DNA from: Planctomycetota bacterium | GTDB lineage: Bacteria > Planctomycetota > B15-G4 > SIAN01 | NCBI GenBank assembly: GCA_016795285.1 | Contig: JAEUIC010000001.1 | Span: 168,473-232,472 of the forward strand | Reading direction: 5' to 3' | Length of the DNA: 64,000 bases | Shown here: positions 17,713 through 25,648 of the stretch, piece after piece | Numbering within the stretch: position 1 is the first letter of the stretch | Layout: each line of letters begins with the position of its first letter | The notes under the pieces: model-generated | What the model saw: the letters and a program-made list of their open reading frames with translations, nothing else | Told to the model about the DNA's origin: nothing | Databases searched by the model: none | Translations under genes and position numbers: made by a program

Positions 17713-19650
17713 ATGCCCGGTGATCGCCCTTCGATGCCACCCTCGCCCCCTCCGCCACGACGAGCGGTTGCGCGACCGCGCGCCGCGCTGCTGCTGCCGC
17801 TCGCGCTGTTGCTGCTGTTGGCCGCGGCGGTGTGGCAGATGCTGGCGAGCGGCGACGGGCGGCGCGTGGTCGGCTCGCACGAGCGCGGCTCATCCGAGGC
17901 AACGGGCGGCGACGAGCACGCCGCGGCGGCTGGCACGGTGGCGCCGCCGCCGATCGCGGAACGCACCGCGGAGCTCCAGACCGAGGCGCCACGCTCCAGC
18001 ACCGCCCACCCCGCCGACCCCGATGACGAGGGGTGGACGCCTGATCCGCCAATCGACCTGCCCGCCACGCCGGTGACGCTGCACGTGATCGATCGCACGA
18101 GCGGGGCGCCACTCGCGCAGGCGGAGGTGCGTTACGACGAACGCAACTCTTCGTCGTTCACGCTGCGCGCGTGGGCCAAGGAGGGCGAACTGCCGCTGCT
18201 GACGAAGGGCGCCTCGCCGCTGCTCCTGCAGCCCGATCGTTCCAAGCGACCGCCGCCGACTGCGCTGCGTGTCGACGCGCCCGGCTACGCCAGCGACTGG
18301 CTACGGATCGACTGGCACTCCGGCGGCGAGCGGACCGTCGCCCTCTGGCCATCCGCGCGCCTCACCATCCAGTTGACGGGCGCACCCGATCTCGTCGACC
18401 GAAGGGTGCAGCTCTACTCGTTGGTCGAGATCGAGCGACAGATCGCGGATGGGCGACGGCGACTCGCGAGCCGGCCGGCGGCGACCGACCCGACGGGGTA
18501 CGAGGAGCTGCGGAACGCGCTCGAGAACGCGACGCGGCTGCTCGAGGGACACGCGGGGCCCGAGGTGTCGCTCGAGCTGGCGCGGCGTCTCGCATCGGTC
18601 GAAGCAGCGCGCGGCGCAACGCTCGGCGTGAAGCTGCAAGCCACCTTCGAGAGGGTCCCGGCCGGCCGCTGGATCGTCGCGGTCTTCCAGTTCGATGAGG
18701 TGGGTACGAGGACGCTTCATGCCGTCGACGAGGTTGATCTGGCGCCCGGCGACGACGCCTTGCTCCCGCTCGCTTGGCAGTCGGCCGCGACGCCGCCGCT
18801 CGTGACCGTCACGGGCCGGGTCGTGCTGGGCCCTGGATGGCTCGACGAGGAGATGCCCGCACTGCCCGATCAGGTCGCGATCCGGTCGCTCGATCCGCTG
18901 ACGACGCGATCCGATTTGCATGGCCGCTCGTACCTCCTCGAGCCCGGCCCGCGCGCCGACACGCTCCACTTCGCGATCGACGCGCTGCCACCCGGCCCCG
19001 CCGTCGCCTGGTTCAAGCAATGGCGCTACGGATTGTCGTTCGAGGTGCCGCATGCCGAGGACGGCGCCGTCGACGTCGAGCTGCACATCCCATCGCCCGC
19101 GATCGTGACCGTGCAAACCGTGGCCCCGAACGACTCGCGCGAACCGGTTGCGAGCTGGGTCGACTGGATCGGCAGCAACGACGGTCGCTTCGACTGGATG
19201 GGATCCGGTACGGAAGCAGCCGCGCCCGACGGAACGATCCGGCTCGTCGTGCCGGCGGGCCATCTCACGTTGGGCGTCGGGTACGACCAAGGAACCGCGT
19301 GGCACGACTTCTCTCGCCATTCGCTGTCGAGCGGTCCAACGACGATCGAACGGTCGATCCGCACGCATGCACAGCTCGCGGTGACGGTGCGCGACGGCAA
19401 GGCGCTCGTACCACTCGACTTCGAGGCCTTCCCGGCGTTCGTGCTCCGCGGCAGCGGCATCGATCGTGGGGCGTTCGGGATGGTGATGGCCGACGGCTCT
19501 ACCTCGCTGACGCTCCTCATCGACGGCGAAGGCCCCGCCACGCTGATCGTCGACGGCCTCGAGGGCTACCGGCCGAGCGAGCCGATCGCGGTCGAGCTGG
19601 TGCGCGGCGAGACGGTCCACGTCGAGGTGGCGCTGCGGCGGATGCGGTGA
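17713..19650 (+). CDS. Membrane-anchored multi-beta-sandwich protein P4 (paralogue family)
   Basis: Fourth paralogue (645 aa). It has the Pro-rich N-terminus MPGDRPSMPPSPPPPRRAV, a membrane anchor (LLLPLALLLLLAAAVWQML) and the shared linker. The beta modules carry HVIDRTSGAPLAQAEV, IDWHSGGERTVAL, RVVLGPGWLDEEMPALPDQV and ELHIPSP, and the C-terminal block GEGPATLIVDGLEGYRPSEP is shared with P3 and P5. The middle (about residues 70-560) is clearly diverged from P3 and P5, while both ends are nearly identical to P5. AGGAG precedes the ATG. Start-to-start distance to P5 is 2049 bp, and the upstream gap is duplicated with the gene, showing tandem duplication. Confidence 0.83.
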   Translation: MPGDRPSMPPSPPPPRRAVARPRAALLLPLALLLLLAAAVWQMLASGDGRRVVGSHERGSSEATGGDEHAAAAGTVAPPPIAERTAELQTEAPRSSTAHPADPDDEGWTPDPPIDLPATPVTLHVIDRTSGAPLAQAEVRYDERNSSSFTLRAWAKEGELPLLTKGASPLLLQPDRSKRPPPTALRVDAPGYASDWLRIDWHSGGERTVALWPSARLTIQLTGAPDLVDRRVQLYSLVEIERQIADGRRRLASRPAATDPTGYEELRNALENATRLLEGHAGPEVSLELARRLASVEAARGATLGVKLQATFERVPAGRWIVAVFQFDEVGTRTLHAVDEVDLAPGDDALLPLAWQSAATPPLVTVTGRVVLGPGWLDEEMPALPDQVAIRSLDPLTTRSDLHGRSYLLEPGPRADTLHFAIDALPPGPAVAWFKQWRYGLSFEVPHAEDGAVDVELHIPSPAIVTVQTVAPNDSREPVASWVDWIGSNDGRFDWMGSGTEAAAPDGTIRLVVPAGHLTLGVGYDQGTAWHDFSRHSLSSGPTTIERSIRTHAQLAVTVRDGKALVPLDFEAFPAFVLRGSGIDRGAFGMVMADGSTSLTLLIDGEGPATLIVDGLEGYRPSEPIAVELVRGETVHVEVALRRMR

Positions 19651-19661
19651 GGTCGCGGGCA

Positions 19662-19713
19662 GGAGACCGCACCGAAACGTTTCTGTCGCACCAGCTCCGG
19701 GACGCGCGTCTCC
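19662..19713. terminator. Second copy of the nested inverted repeat (after P4)
   Basis: GGAGAC (19662-19667) pairs with GTCTCC (19708-19713) around ACCGAAACGTTTCTGT, the counterpart of the palindrome after P3. The four central bases changed from GCGC to ACGT and so stay self-complementary, while one arm base is mismatched. It is part of the duplicated P4/P5 upstream gap. Confidence 0.3.
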
Positions 19714-19734
19714 CCGCCTCACGAAGCGCTGGCG

Positions 19735-19740
19735 TACTCT
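19735..19740 (+). promoter_or_regulatory. Candidate -10 element TACTCT for P5
   Basis: Same hexamer and same 21-nt spacing to the start codon as before P4. It was conserved through the duplication of the intergenic gap. Confidence 0.35.
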
Positions 19741-19761
19741 CCGTCGAGCAGGAGCGCTCCG

Positions 19762-21720
19762 ATGCCCGGTGATCGCCCTTCGATGCCACCCTCACCCCCT
19801 CCGCCACGACGAGCAGCTGCGCGACCGCGCGCCGAGCTGCTGCTGCCGCTCGCGCTGTTGCTGCTGCTGGCCGCGGCGGTGTGGCAGATGCTGGCGAGCG
19901 GCGACGAGCAGCGCGTGGTCGGCTCGCACGAGCGCGGCTCACCCGAGGCAACAGGCAGCGACGAGCACGCCGCGGCGGCGGAAGCTGTAGCTCCGACCCC
20001 GGCAGCAGAGCGGACCGCGGAGCTCCAAGCCGAAGCTCCGTTCGTCGGCACCATTCGCCCCACCGCGCCCTTTGACCTCGACGACTCGACGCCTGATCCG
20101 CCGACCGCTCCGCCGATCCTGCCGGTGACGCTGCACGTGATCGATCGCGCGAGCGGAGCGCCGCTTCCGCAGGTGGAGGTGCGTTGCAGCGAGCTCGATG
20201 ACCACCTGCGCCGCCTCGCTTCGACTCCGAGTCGCAGCGAACGGCTGCTCACCGCCGGCGCATCGCCGCTGCAGCTCCTCCCGAAGCGCGACTGGCCGCG
20301 GGCGCGCGTGCTGGTCGTCGAGGCTTCGGGCTACGCGCCCGAGACACTGACGGTCGACTGGCACTCCGGCGGCGAGCGGACCGTCGCCCTCGCCGCTGCC
20401 ACCCGACTCACCGTCGAGGTGACCGGCGCGCCGCGCGAGGAGCGCCTCTACGCCCGCCTCTACTCGCGCGAGTCGATCGCGTCGGGCCTCGAGCGCGGGC
20501 GGCGCTTGCTCGAACGGAACGCCGCCTCCCATCCGGCCGGCCGCAGCGCCGCGATGGAGCGCGAACTCGACGCGGCCACACGGCTGCTGGCGACGCCTCG
20601 GTGGTCGGCGGTCTCGTTGGAGCTGATGGAGCTGCTGGCGCGTCTCGCACCCGATCGAGCCGATCCGATCGATTCGCAGCGACGAGTGACCTTCACCGAC
20701 CTTCCGATCAGTGGCTGGATCGTCGTGATCGGCAGCGTCGCGATGTTCGACGACCGGTTCGTCCACGCCGTCGGCGAAGTCGAGCTGGCGCCCGGCGACG
20801 ACGCGCGGCTGCTCCTCGCGTGGCAGCCCACGCCGACGCCGCTCCGCGTGGCAGTCACGGGGCGCGTCGTGCTGGGACCGGGGTGGCTCGCGTCGGACAT
20901 GCCGGCGTTGCCCGATCGAATCGCGATCCGGTCGCTCGATCCCTTCGCCGAGCGGGAAGTGAGCGGCCGTGGCCGAATTCATCGCCTCGAGCCCGGCCCG
21001 CGCGCCGACACGCTCCATTTCGCGCTCGAGTCGCTGCCTCCCGGCGAGGCCGTCGCGTGGTTCGCACCATGGCGCTACTCGACGCGCTTCGTCGTCCCCG
21101 CATCGCCCGCCGGCACCGCCGAAGTCGAGCTGCAGATCCCGCCACCCGCCGTCGTCACCGTGCGCGTGGTCGGCTCGGACGTCGCGCAACCGCTGATTCC
21201 GTGCTGGTACGACTGGGTCGCCGCCGACGATCGCGAGGGAACGATCGGGCTCGGCGGTGGCGAATCGACTCAAGCGATCGACGGCATCTTCACGCTGGTG
21301 GTGCCGGCTGCGGAGCTCGCGCTGGCGGTGGGCAGCGAACCGAACACCGTCTGGGTCGACTTCACGCGTCACGTGGTGGGCAGCGGCGCGACGACGATCG
21401 AGCGGACGCTGCGCGAGCCGTCGGAGCTTCGCGTGACCCTGCGCGAAGGTGATGCACAGGTGCCGCTCGACGGCTTCGACGCCTTCCATTGCATCCAAGT
21501 GCACGGGAAGTGGGTCGAGGGAATCACCCGCGCCGAAGTGCGCGGCGCCGACTCCTCGATCCGGCTGCAGGTGAACGGCGAAGGCCCCGCCACGCTGATC
21601 GTCGACGGCCTCGAGGGCTACCGGCCGAGCGAGCCGGTCGCGGTGGAGCTGGTGCGCGGCGGGACGGTCGCGATCGAGGTGGAGCTGGTGCGCGAGCGGC
21701 GGCCGTCGCAGCGGCAGTAG
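19762..21720 (+). CDS. Membrane-anchored multi-beta-sandwich protein P5 (mosaic paralogue)
   Basis: Fifth paralogue (652 aa). The N-terminus and upstream gap match P4 (MPGDRPSMPPSPPPPRRAA, same ribosome-binding site and -10 candidate). From about residue 60 onward it follows P3, for example the shared APFVGTIRPTAPFDLDDST, SRESIASGLERGRR and LPPGEAVAWF-type segments. It is therefore a mosaic, most simply explained by tandem duplication followed by gene conversion. The C-terminus is extended by a basic tail (ERRPSQRQ) beyond the family end. Architecture: single membrane span, Ala/Glu-rich linker, then five or so beta modules outside the membrane. No catalytic residues are apparent. Confidence 0.83.
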   Translation: MPGDRPSMPPSPPPPRRAAARPRAELLLPLALLLLLAAAVWQMLASGDEQRVVGSHERGSPEATGSDEHAAAAEAVAPTPAAERTAELQAEAPFVGTIRPTAPFDLDDSTPDPPTAPPILPVTLHVIDRASGAPLPQVEVRCSELDDHLRRLASTPSRSERLLTAGASPLQLLPKRDWPRARVLVVEASGYAPETLTVDWHSGGERTVALAAATRLTVEVTGAPREERLYARLYSRESIASGLERGRRLLERNAASHPAGRSAAMERELDAATRLLATPRWSAVSLELMELLARLAPDRADPIDSQRRVTFTDLPISGWIVVIGSVAMFDDRFVHAVGEVELAPGDDARLLLAWQPTPTPLRVAVTGRVVLGPGWLASDMPALPDRIAIRSLDPFAEREVSGRGRIHRLEPGPRADTLHFALESLPPGEAVAWFAPWRYSTRFVVPASPAGTAEVELQIPPPAVVTVRVVGSDVAQPLIPCWYDWVAADDREGTIGLGGGESTQAIDGIFTLVVPAAELALAVGSEPNTVWVDFTRHVVGSGATTIERTLREPSELRVTLREGDAQVPLDGFDAFHCIQVHGKWVEGITRAEVRGADSSIRLQVNGEGPATLIVDGLEGYRPSEPVAVELVRGGTVAIEVELVRERRPSQRQ

Positions 21721-21816
21721 AGTCGCCGCGCCAGCACGCGAGCCGGCGAGCCGATCGCGATCGAACCGCGATCGCGCCTCGATCGAGCCCCGCTCCCGCT
21801 GGTGCAGGAGGCGACG

Positions 21817-22680
21817 ATGATCTTCGTGACCGGTGCGAGCGGGACGAACGGGCGGCCGCTCGTCGAGCGGCTGCGGGCGCGCGGCGTCGCGCTGCGGCTG
21901 CTGACGCGCGACGCGAAGAAGCTCGACGCCTTGCGCGGCGCGGGCGTCGAGGTGGTGAGCGGCGACCTCGCGGAGCCGGCGAGCTACGCGGCGGCGCTGC
22001 GCGGCTGCGAGCGCGCCTTCCTCCTCTCCGCGGTGAGCCAGCGGATCGCCGAGCAGGAGGGCGCCTTCGCGACAGCGGCGGCGCAGGCGGGCGTGCGGCA
22101 GGTCGTCAAATTCTCGGCGAACGGCGCCGACCCGAAGAGCCCTTACGCGCTCGGCCGGATGCATGGCCAAGCCGAGGCGGCCGTCGCGGCGAGCGGCATC
22201 GCTTGGTGCGCGCTGCGGCCGACCTTCTTCCAGCAGAACCTCCTGTGGGCGGCCGGCTCGATCAAGAAGGACGGCACCTTCCGCAACAACCTCGGCGACG
22301 CGCGCGCGGCCCACGTCGACGTGCGCGACCTCGCGGCGGTGGCGGCGGCGATCCTGACCGCGCCGATCGCGGCGCACGCCGGCAAGGTCTACGAGCTGCG
22401 CGGGCCAGAGGCGCTCACCTTCGCCGAGATCGCGACGCTCTTCACGCAGGTGGTCGGCAAGCCGGTCCGCTACGTGAACCTCACCGACGCCGAGTACGCG
22501 GCCGGCATGGTGCGCGCGGGGCTCCCGGAGTGGCTCGCCACCGCGATCGCCGAGCTGGCGGCGGTGGCGCGCGACGGCAGTGCGGCGCGGTTGAACGACC
22601 ACGTGCGGACGCTCGGCGGCAAGGAGCCGACCACGGTCGCCGCGTTCCTGGCCGAGCACCGCGCCGCGCTGGTGGGGTGA
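21817..22680 (+). CDS. NmrA-like NAD(P)-binding protein (atypical SDR)
   Basis: Rossmann-fold protein of 287 aa related to NmrA and QorB-like atypical short-chain dehydrogenases. The nucleotide-binding motif is FVTGASGTNG at the extreme N-terminus, and RDAKKLDALRGAGVEVVSGD is typical of the second strand and cofactor-discriminating loop. KFSANGAD and LRPTFFQQN fit the substrate pocket of this group. The family binds NAD(P)H and acts either as a reductase (quinones, azo dyes) or as a redox sensor; which applies cannot be told. AGGAGG lies 5 nt before the ATG. It is followed 42 bp later by a classical SDR on the same strand, so the two may share a transcript. Confidence 0.88.
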   Translation: MIFVTGASGTNGRPLVERLRARGVALRLLTRDAKKLDALRGAGVEVVSGDLAEPASYAAALRGCERAFLLSAVSQRIAEQEGAFATAAAQAGVRQVVKFSANGADPKSPYALGRMHGQAEAAVAASGIAWCALRPTFFQQNLLWAAGSIKKDGTFRNNLGDARAAHVDVRDLAAVAAAILTAPIAAHAGKVYELRGPEALTFAEIATLFTQVVGKPVRYVNLTDAEYAAGMVRAGLPEWLATAIAELAAVARDGSAARLNDHVRTLGGKEPTTVAAFLAEHRAALVG

Positions 22681-22722
22681 GTCGAGGGGCGGCGGCGCGC
22701 GCCGCGGCGGGAGGGGCGAGCG

Positions 22723-23469
22723 ATGGCGGGACTCGAGCTCAGCGGCAAGGCGGCGTTCGTGACCGGCGCGGCGTCGGGGATCGGCGCGGCGGTGGTGGCG
22801 CGGCTGCTCGAGGAGGGGGCGCGCGTGGTCGGCTTCGATCGCGCGGCGAGCGGCGCGGCGAGCGGCGGCGGCAGCTCGGCCAGCGCGGTGCGCGTGATCG
22901 CGGGCGACGTGACGAAGAGCGCGGAGGTGGCGGCGGCGCTGCAAGCGGCGCGAGCGGAGCTGGGGCGGCTCGAGGTCGTCGTGCACTGCGCGGGCGTGAC
23001 CGACGATGCGGTGGTCTGGAAGCTCGACGATGCGCGCTGGCGGCGCGTGGTCGAGACCAACCTCGACGGCTCGTTCCACGTCGTGCGCGCGGCGATCCCG
23101 CTGCTGCGCGCGGAGGGGGGCGGCTCGATCGTGCTGATCGCGTCGATCCTCGGGCTGCGCGGCGGCTTCGGCAGCTCGAGCTATGCGGCCAGCAAGGCGG
23201 GGGTCATCGCGCTGGCGAAGTCGGCGGCGGCGGAGGCGGGCGCGTTCGGCGTGCGCGTGAACGCGGTCGCGCCCGGCTACATCCAGACGCCGATGACGGC
23301 GTCGCTGCCGCCGGCGATCACCGAGATGGCGCGGCAGGCCGCAGCGCTCGGTCGCCTCGGCGAGGCGGGCGAGGTCGCCGACGCGATCCTCTTCCTCGCC
23401 TCGCCGCTGTCGCGCTACGTCACCGGCACCTGCCTGCGCGTCGACGGCGGGCAGTGCATGGGCTACTGA
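22723..23469 (+). CDS. Classical short-chain dehydrogenase/reductase
   Basis: Standard-length SDR (248 aa). It has the cofactor motif TGAASGIG (residues 15-22), the NNAG-equivalent HCAG, the catalytic Ser in VLIASILG and the catalytic YAASK. PGYIQTPM and the C-terminal VDGGQCMGY are typical of 3-oxoacyl-ACP reductase-like enzymes. It most likely reduces or oxidises a keto/hydroxy compound with NAD(P)(H); the substrate is unknown and it is not in a fatty-acid gene cluster here. It may be co-transcribed with the NmrA-like gene upstream. A triple 35-bp repeat begins 13 bp after its stop. Confidence 0.9.
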   Translation: MAGLELSGKAAFVTGAASGIGAAVVARLLEEGARVVGFDRAASGAASGGGSSASAVRVIAGDVTKSAEVAAALQAARAELGRLEVVVHCAGVTDDAVVWKLDDARWRRVVETNLDGSFHVVRAAIPLLRAEGGGSIVLIASILGLRGGFGSSSYAASKAGVIALAKSAAAEAGAFGVRVNAVAPGYIQTPMTASLPPAITEMARQAAALGRLGEAGEVADAILFLASPLSRYVTGTCLRVDGGQCMGY

Positions 23470-23482
23470 GCGCCGGCGACAG

Positions 23483-23587
23483 GGTGCGGTTCTGACCGCC
23501 GTTTTCTCCCCGCCACCTGGGCGGTTTGGACCGCCGTTTATCCCCCGCCACCGGTGCGGTTCTGACCGCCGTTTTCTCCCCGCCACC
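23483..23587 (-). repeat. Class III repeat, three tandem 35-bp units
   Basis: Units are 23483-23517, 23518-23552 and 23553-23587. Units 1 and 3 are identical and unit 2 is diverged. Read on the minus strand a unit begins GGTGGCGGGGAGAAAACGGC and continues into GGTCAGAACCGC, where GCGGT/ACCGC can pair as a small hairpin. A further single unit lies at 59119-59153. The array lies between convergent genes. Its last 50 bp are also the 3' end of the DUF3106-like gene, giving that protein its odd RWRGENGGQNRTGGG tail. Confidence 0.85.
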
Positions 23588-24356
23588 TGGGCGGCGGCGG
23601 CGGCGGCTCGCCGGGTGGCGGGCGGCGGCGGCGCAGCTTCTCGAGCATGCGGAGGCCGCGGCCGGGGTCCTGCTCGTTGCGCAGCGACTCGGCCATCTCG
23701 GGCGCGATGCGGAACGCCTTCGGGTGGTCGACGATGAACTGCCGCATCCGCGCGATCCGCTCGTGCGGCGCCTCGCGCACCGCGCGCGCCAGCGCCGCGA
23801 CCTCCTCCTCGCGCAGCTCGCCGCGCTCGAGCGGCAGGCGCAGCTGATCGCGCAGCGCCAGCTCGAAACCGTCGGCCAACGCCCGCTTCAGGCGCTGCTC
23901 GCGCTGCGGCAGCGGCAGCACGCGCACCTCGCCGTCGACGCGGCGGCGCAGCTCGCGCGGCAGGTTGTCCCACGTCTCGCGCAGGTCGGCCAGCGCGCGG
24001 CGGTTCATCTCGCGGCGCGACAGCGCGCGCGCCGGCTCGTCGGCGTGCAGCTCCTTCGCGCGCGAACGCGCCCGCTCGAGCCGCTCGTGGCGGCGCTTCA
24101 TCACGGCGCGCTCCTCGCCGCCGAGCCCCTTCCAGCGCCCCCACGCGCGCTCGAGGTCGGCGCGCTCCTCCGGCGAGAGGCGCGCCCAGGCGGCGCGCAC
24201 CGATTCGCGCGGCGCGGGGGCCGCAGCGGCCTCCGGTGCCGTGGCGGGCGCGGGCGCCGGCGCGTCGCCTTGCGGCACGGCTGCGGACGGGGCGGCGAAG
24301 GCGGCCGCCACGGCGACGACGAAGGCGCTCATCCAGTGGGCCACGTCATGAGTCAT
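23538..24356 (-). CDS. DUF3106-like exported protein in a sigma/anti-sigma operon
   Basis: Third gene of a sigma / anti-sigma / effector-like operon (272 aa). After a signal peptide or anchor (WMSAFVVAVAAAFAAPSAAV) and an Ala/Pro linker comes an amphipathic, highly charged helical region. Its repeats resemble DUF3106 (LSPEERADLERAWGRWKGLG, then EERAVMKRRHERL). Such proteins are periplasmic and sometimes sit with sigma/anti-sigma pairs, which invites a stress-sensing role, but no function is proven. It starts 1 nt after the anti-sigma stop. The last 17 residues (WRGENGGQNRTGGGG) are encoded by class III repeat DNA, so the original stop was probably lost when the repeat appeared. Confidence 0.78.
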   Translation of the reverse strand: MTHDVAHWMSAFVVAVAAAFAAPSAAVPQGDAPAPAPATAPEAAAAPAPRESVRAAWARLSPEERADLERAWGRWKGLGGEERAVMKRRHERLERARSRAKELHADEPARALSRREMNRRALADLRETWDNLPRELRRRVDGEVRVLPLPQREQRLKRALADGFELALRDQLRLPLERGELREEEVAALARAVREAPHERIARMRQFIVDHPKAFRIAPEMAESLRNEQDPGRGLRMLEKLRRRRPPPGEPPPPPPRWRGENGGQNRTGGGG

Positions 24357-24357
24357 G

Positions 24358-24882
24358 TCACGCCCCCCGCATCGCTTGCAGCAGGAGCAGCTCGTCGTCG
24401 ACGTCGAGCAGGTCGCCCTCGCCGTCGAGGTCGGGCAGGTCGCGGAGCAGCTCGAAGTGCTGCACGAAGTCGGCGTCGTCGAGGAAGTCGGGGAGCGCGC
24501 GGTTGCGCTCCATCCAGAAGCGGGTAGTGAGCGCGGTGCCGGCGACCAGCACCGCCGCCGCCGCCAGCTGCTGCCAGCGCCGCCAGCGCGACGTCGGCAG
24601 CACGCGCACGGTGGCGCCGGTAGTCGCGTCGACCGGGCCACCCGCCTCCTCGGCGGCCGACTGCGCCAGCGCGCGCTGCGCCATCTGCGCCAGCCGCTCG
24701 GGCGCGACCGCCACCGCCTCGTCCAGCACGCCGAGCAGTTGCCAGCTGCGCCGATGGTCGGCGAGCTCGCGTCCGCACGCCGCGCATGCGCGCGCATGCG
24801 CCTCCGCCTCGGCCGCCGTCGCGACGGGGAGTTCCCCCGCCAGCAGCTCCGGCAGCAGCTCCGTGAATCGATCACATTCCAT
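24358..24882 (-). CDS. Anti-sigma factor with HC2-type zinc-finger motif
   Basis: Predicted membrane-bound anti-sigma factor (174 aa). The cytoplasmic N-terminus contains HARACAACGREL (a HxxxCxxC ZAS/zf-HC2 motif, about residues 28-40) that would hold the sigma factor encoded just upstream. A single membrane span (LAAAAVLVAGTAL) follows near residues 106-120, and then a short acidic C-terminal domain rich in Asp/Leu (DLDGEGDLLDVDDELL). The ATG at 24882 overlaps the sigma gene by 11 nt and has AGGTGG upstream; an in-frame ATG at 24894 is possible. Overlaps on both sides imply coupled translation of all three genes. Confidence 0.88.
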   Translation of the reverse strand: MECDRFTELLPELLAGELPVATAAEAEAHARACAACGRELADHRRSWQLLGVLDEAVAVAPERLAQMAQRALAQSAAEEAGGPVDATTGATVRVLPTSRWRRWQQLAAAAVLVAGTALTTRFWMERNRALPDFLDDADFVQHFELLRDLPDLDGEGDLLDVDDELLLLQAMRGA

Positions 24883-25534
24883 GGTCCACCTCATCCCCGA
24901 GCAGCGCCGCGAGGCGCTTCCTCACGTTCTCGCGCGCCCGGAACAGCAGCGACTTCACCGCCGGCACCGACAGGCCGAGCGTCGTCGCGACCTCTTCTTG
25001 CGAGCACTCCTCGAAGCGATGGAGCAGCAGCGCGGTCCGCTGCGGCTCCGGCAGCTCCGCCACCGCCGCGCGCACCTGGCGGCGCACCTCGTCGCGCGTC
25101 AACGCCGGCAGCGGCGCCTGCGTCGCGTCGGCGAGCGGCTCGGGCGCGCCCGGCGTCGGCCCCTCCTCCAGCTCGCGCGGCGCGGCGAAGCCGACCGAGC
25201 GGCGCCAGCGGTTGCGCGCCGCATCGTTGAGCGCGATGCGGAAGAGGATGCGGTGCAGCCACGTGGTGAACTTGGCGGTCGGCTCGTAGCGGTCGCGCGC
25301 GCGCGCCACGCGCAGGAACGCCTCCTGCGCGAGGTCCTCGGCCGCCGACGCGTCGGCCCCCGCGCGCCGGAAGAAGCTGACCACGCGCGCGCCGTAGTGG
25401 GCGACCAGCGCGGTGAAGGCCGCCTCGTCGCCGCGCTGGAACGCGGCCATCCACGCCTGGCCGGGGTCGCCGGCCGGGCCGGGAGGCGCATCCTGCGGCG
25501 CGTGGTGCTGCGGGTTGTGCCGCACGTCGGTCAT
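24872..25534 (-). CDS. ECF-type RNA polymerase sigma factor
   Basis: Sigma-70 family, ECF group (220 aa). Region 2 is seen in VARARDRYEPTAKFTTWLHR together with the DLAQEAFLRV signature. Region 4 is seen in LPEPQRTALLLHRFEECSQE followed by the helix-turn-helix VATTLGLSVPAVKSLLFRAR. It is expected to direct polymerase to its own promoters and to be held inactive by the overlapping anti-sigma factor. Start codons at 25534 (chosen) and 25552 are both ATG and in frame, and neither has a strong ribosome-binding site. The operon is the only other sigma factor in the window besides the kinase-linked one at 59764. Confidence 0.93.
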   Translation of the reverse strand: MTDVRHNPQHHAPQDAPPGPAGDPGQAWMAAFQRGDEAAFTALVAHYGARVVSFFRRAGADASAAEDLAQEAFLRVARARDRYEPTAKFTTWLHRILFRIALNDAARNRWRRSVGFAAPRELEEGPTPGAPEPLADATQAPLPALTRDEVRRQVRAAVAELPEPQRTALLLHRFEECSQEEVATTLGLSVPAVKSLLFRARENVRKRLAALLGDEVDHGM

Positions 25535-25648
25535 CGCTTGCGCTGGCCTCATCTCGAGCAGTCGCAACCCCGCCGCGGGCGCGAGGTTCCGCCGCCCCGG
25601 GGCGCTCCGGCGGGCGGCGCGGTCACGGGGCGGCGCTCGGCGCGCCGT

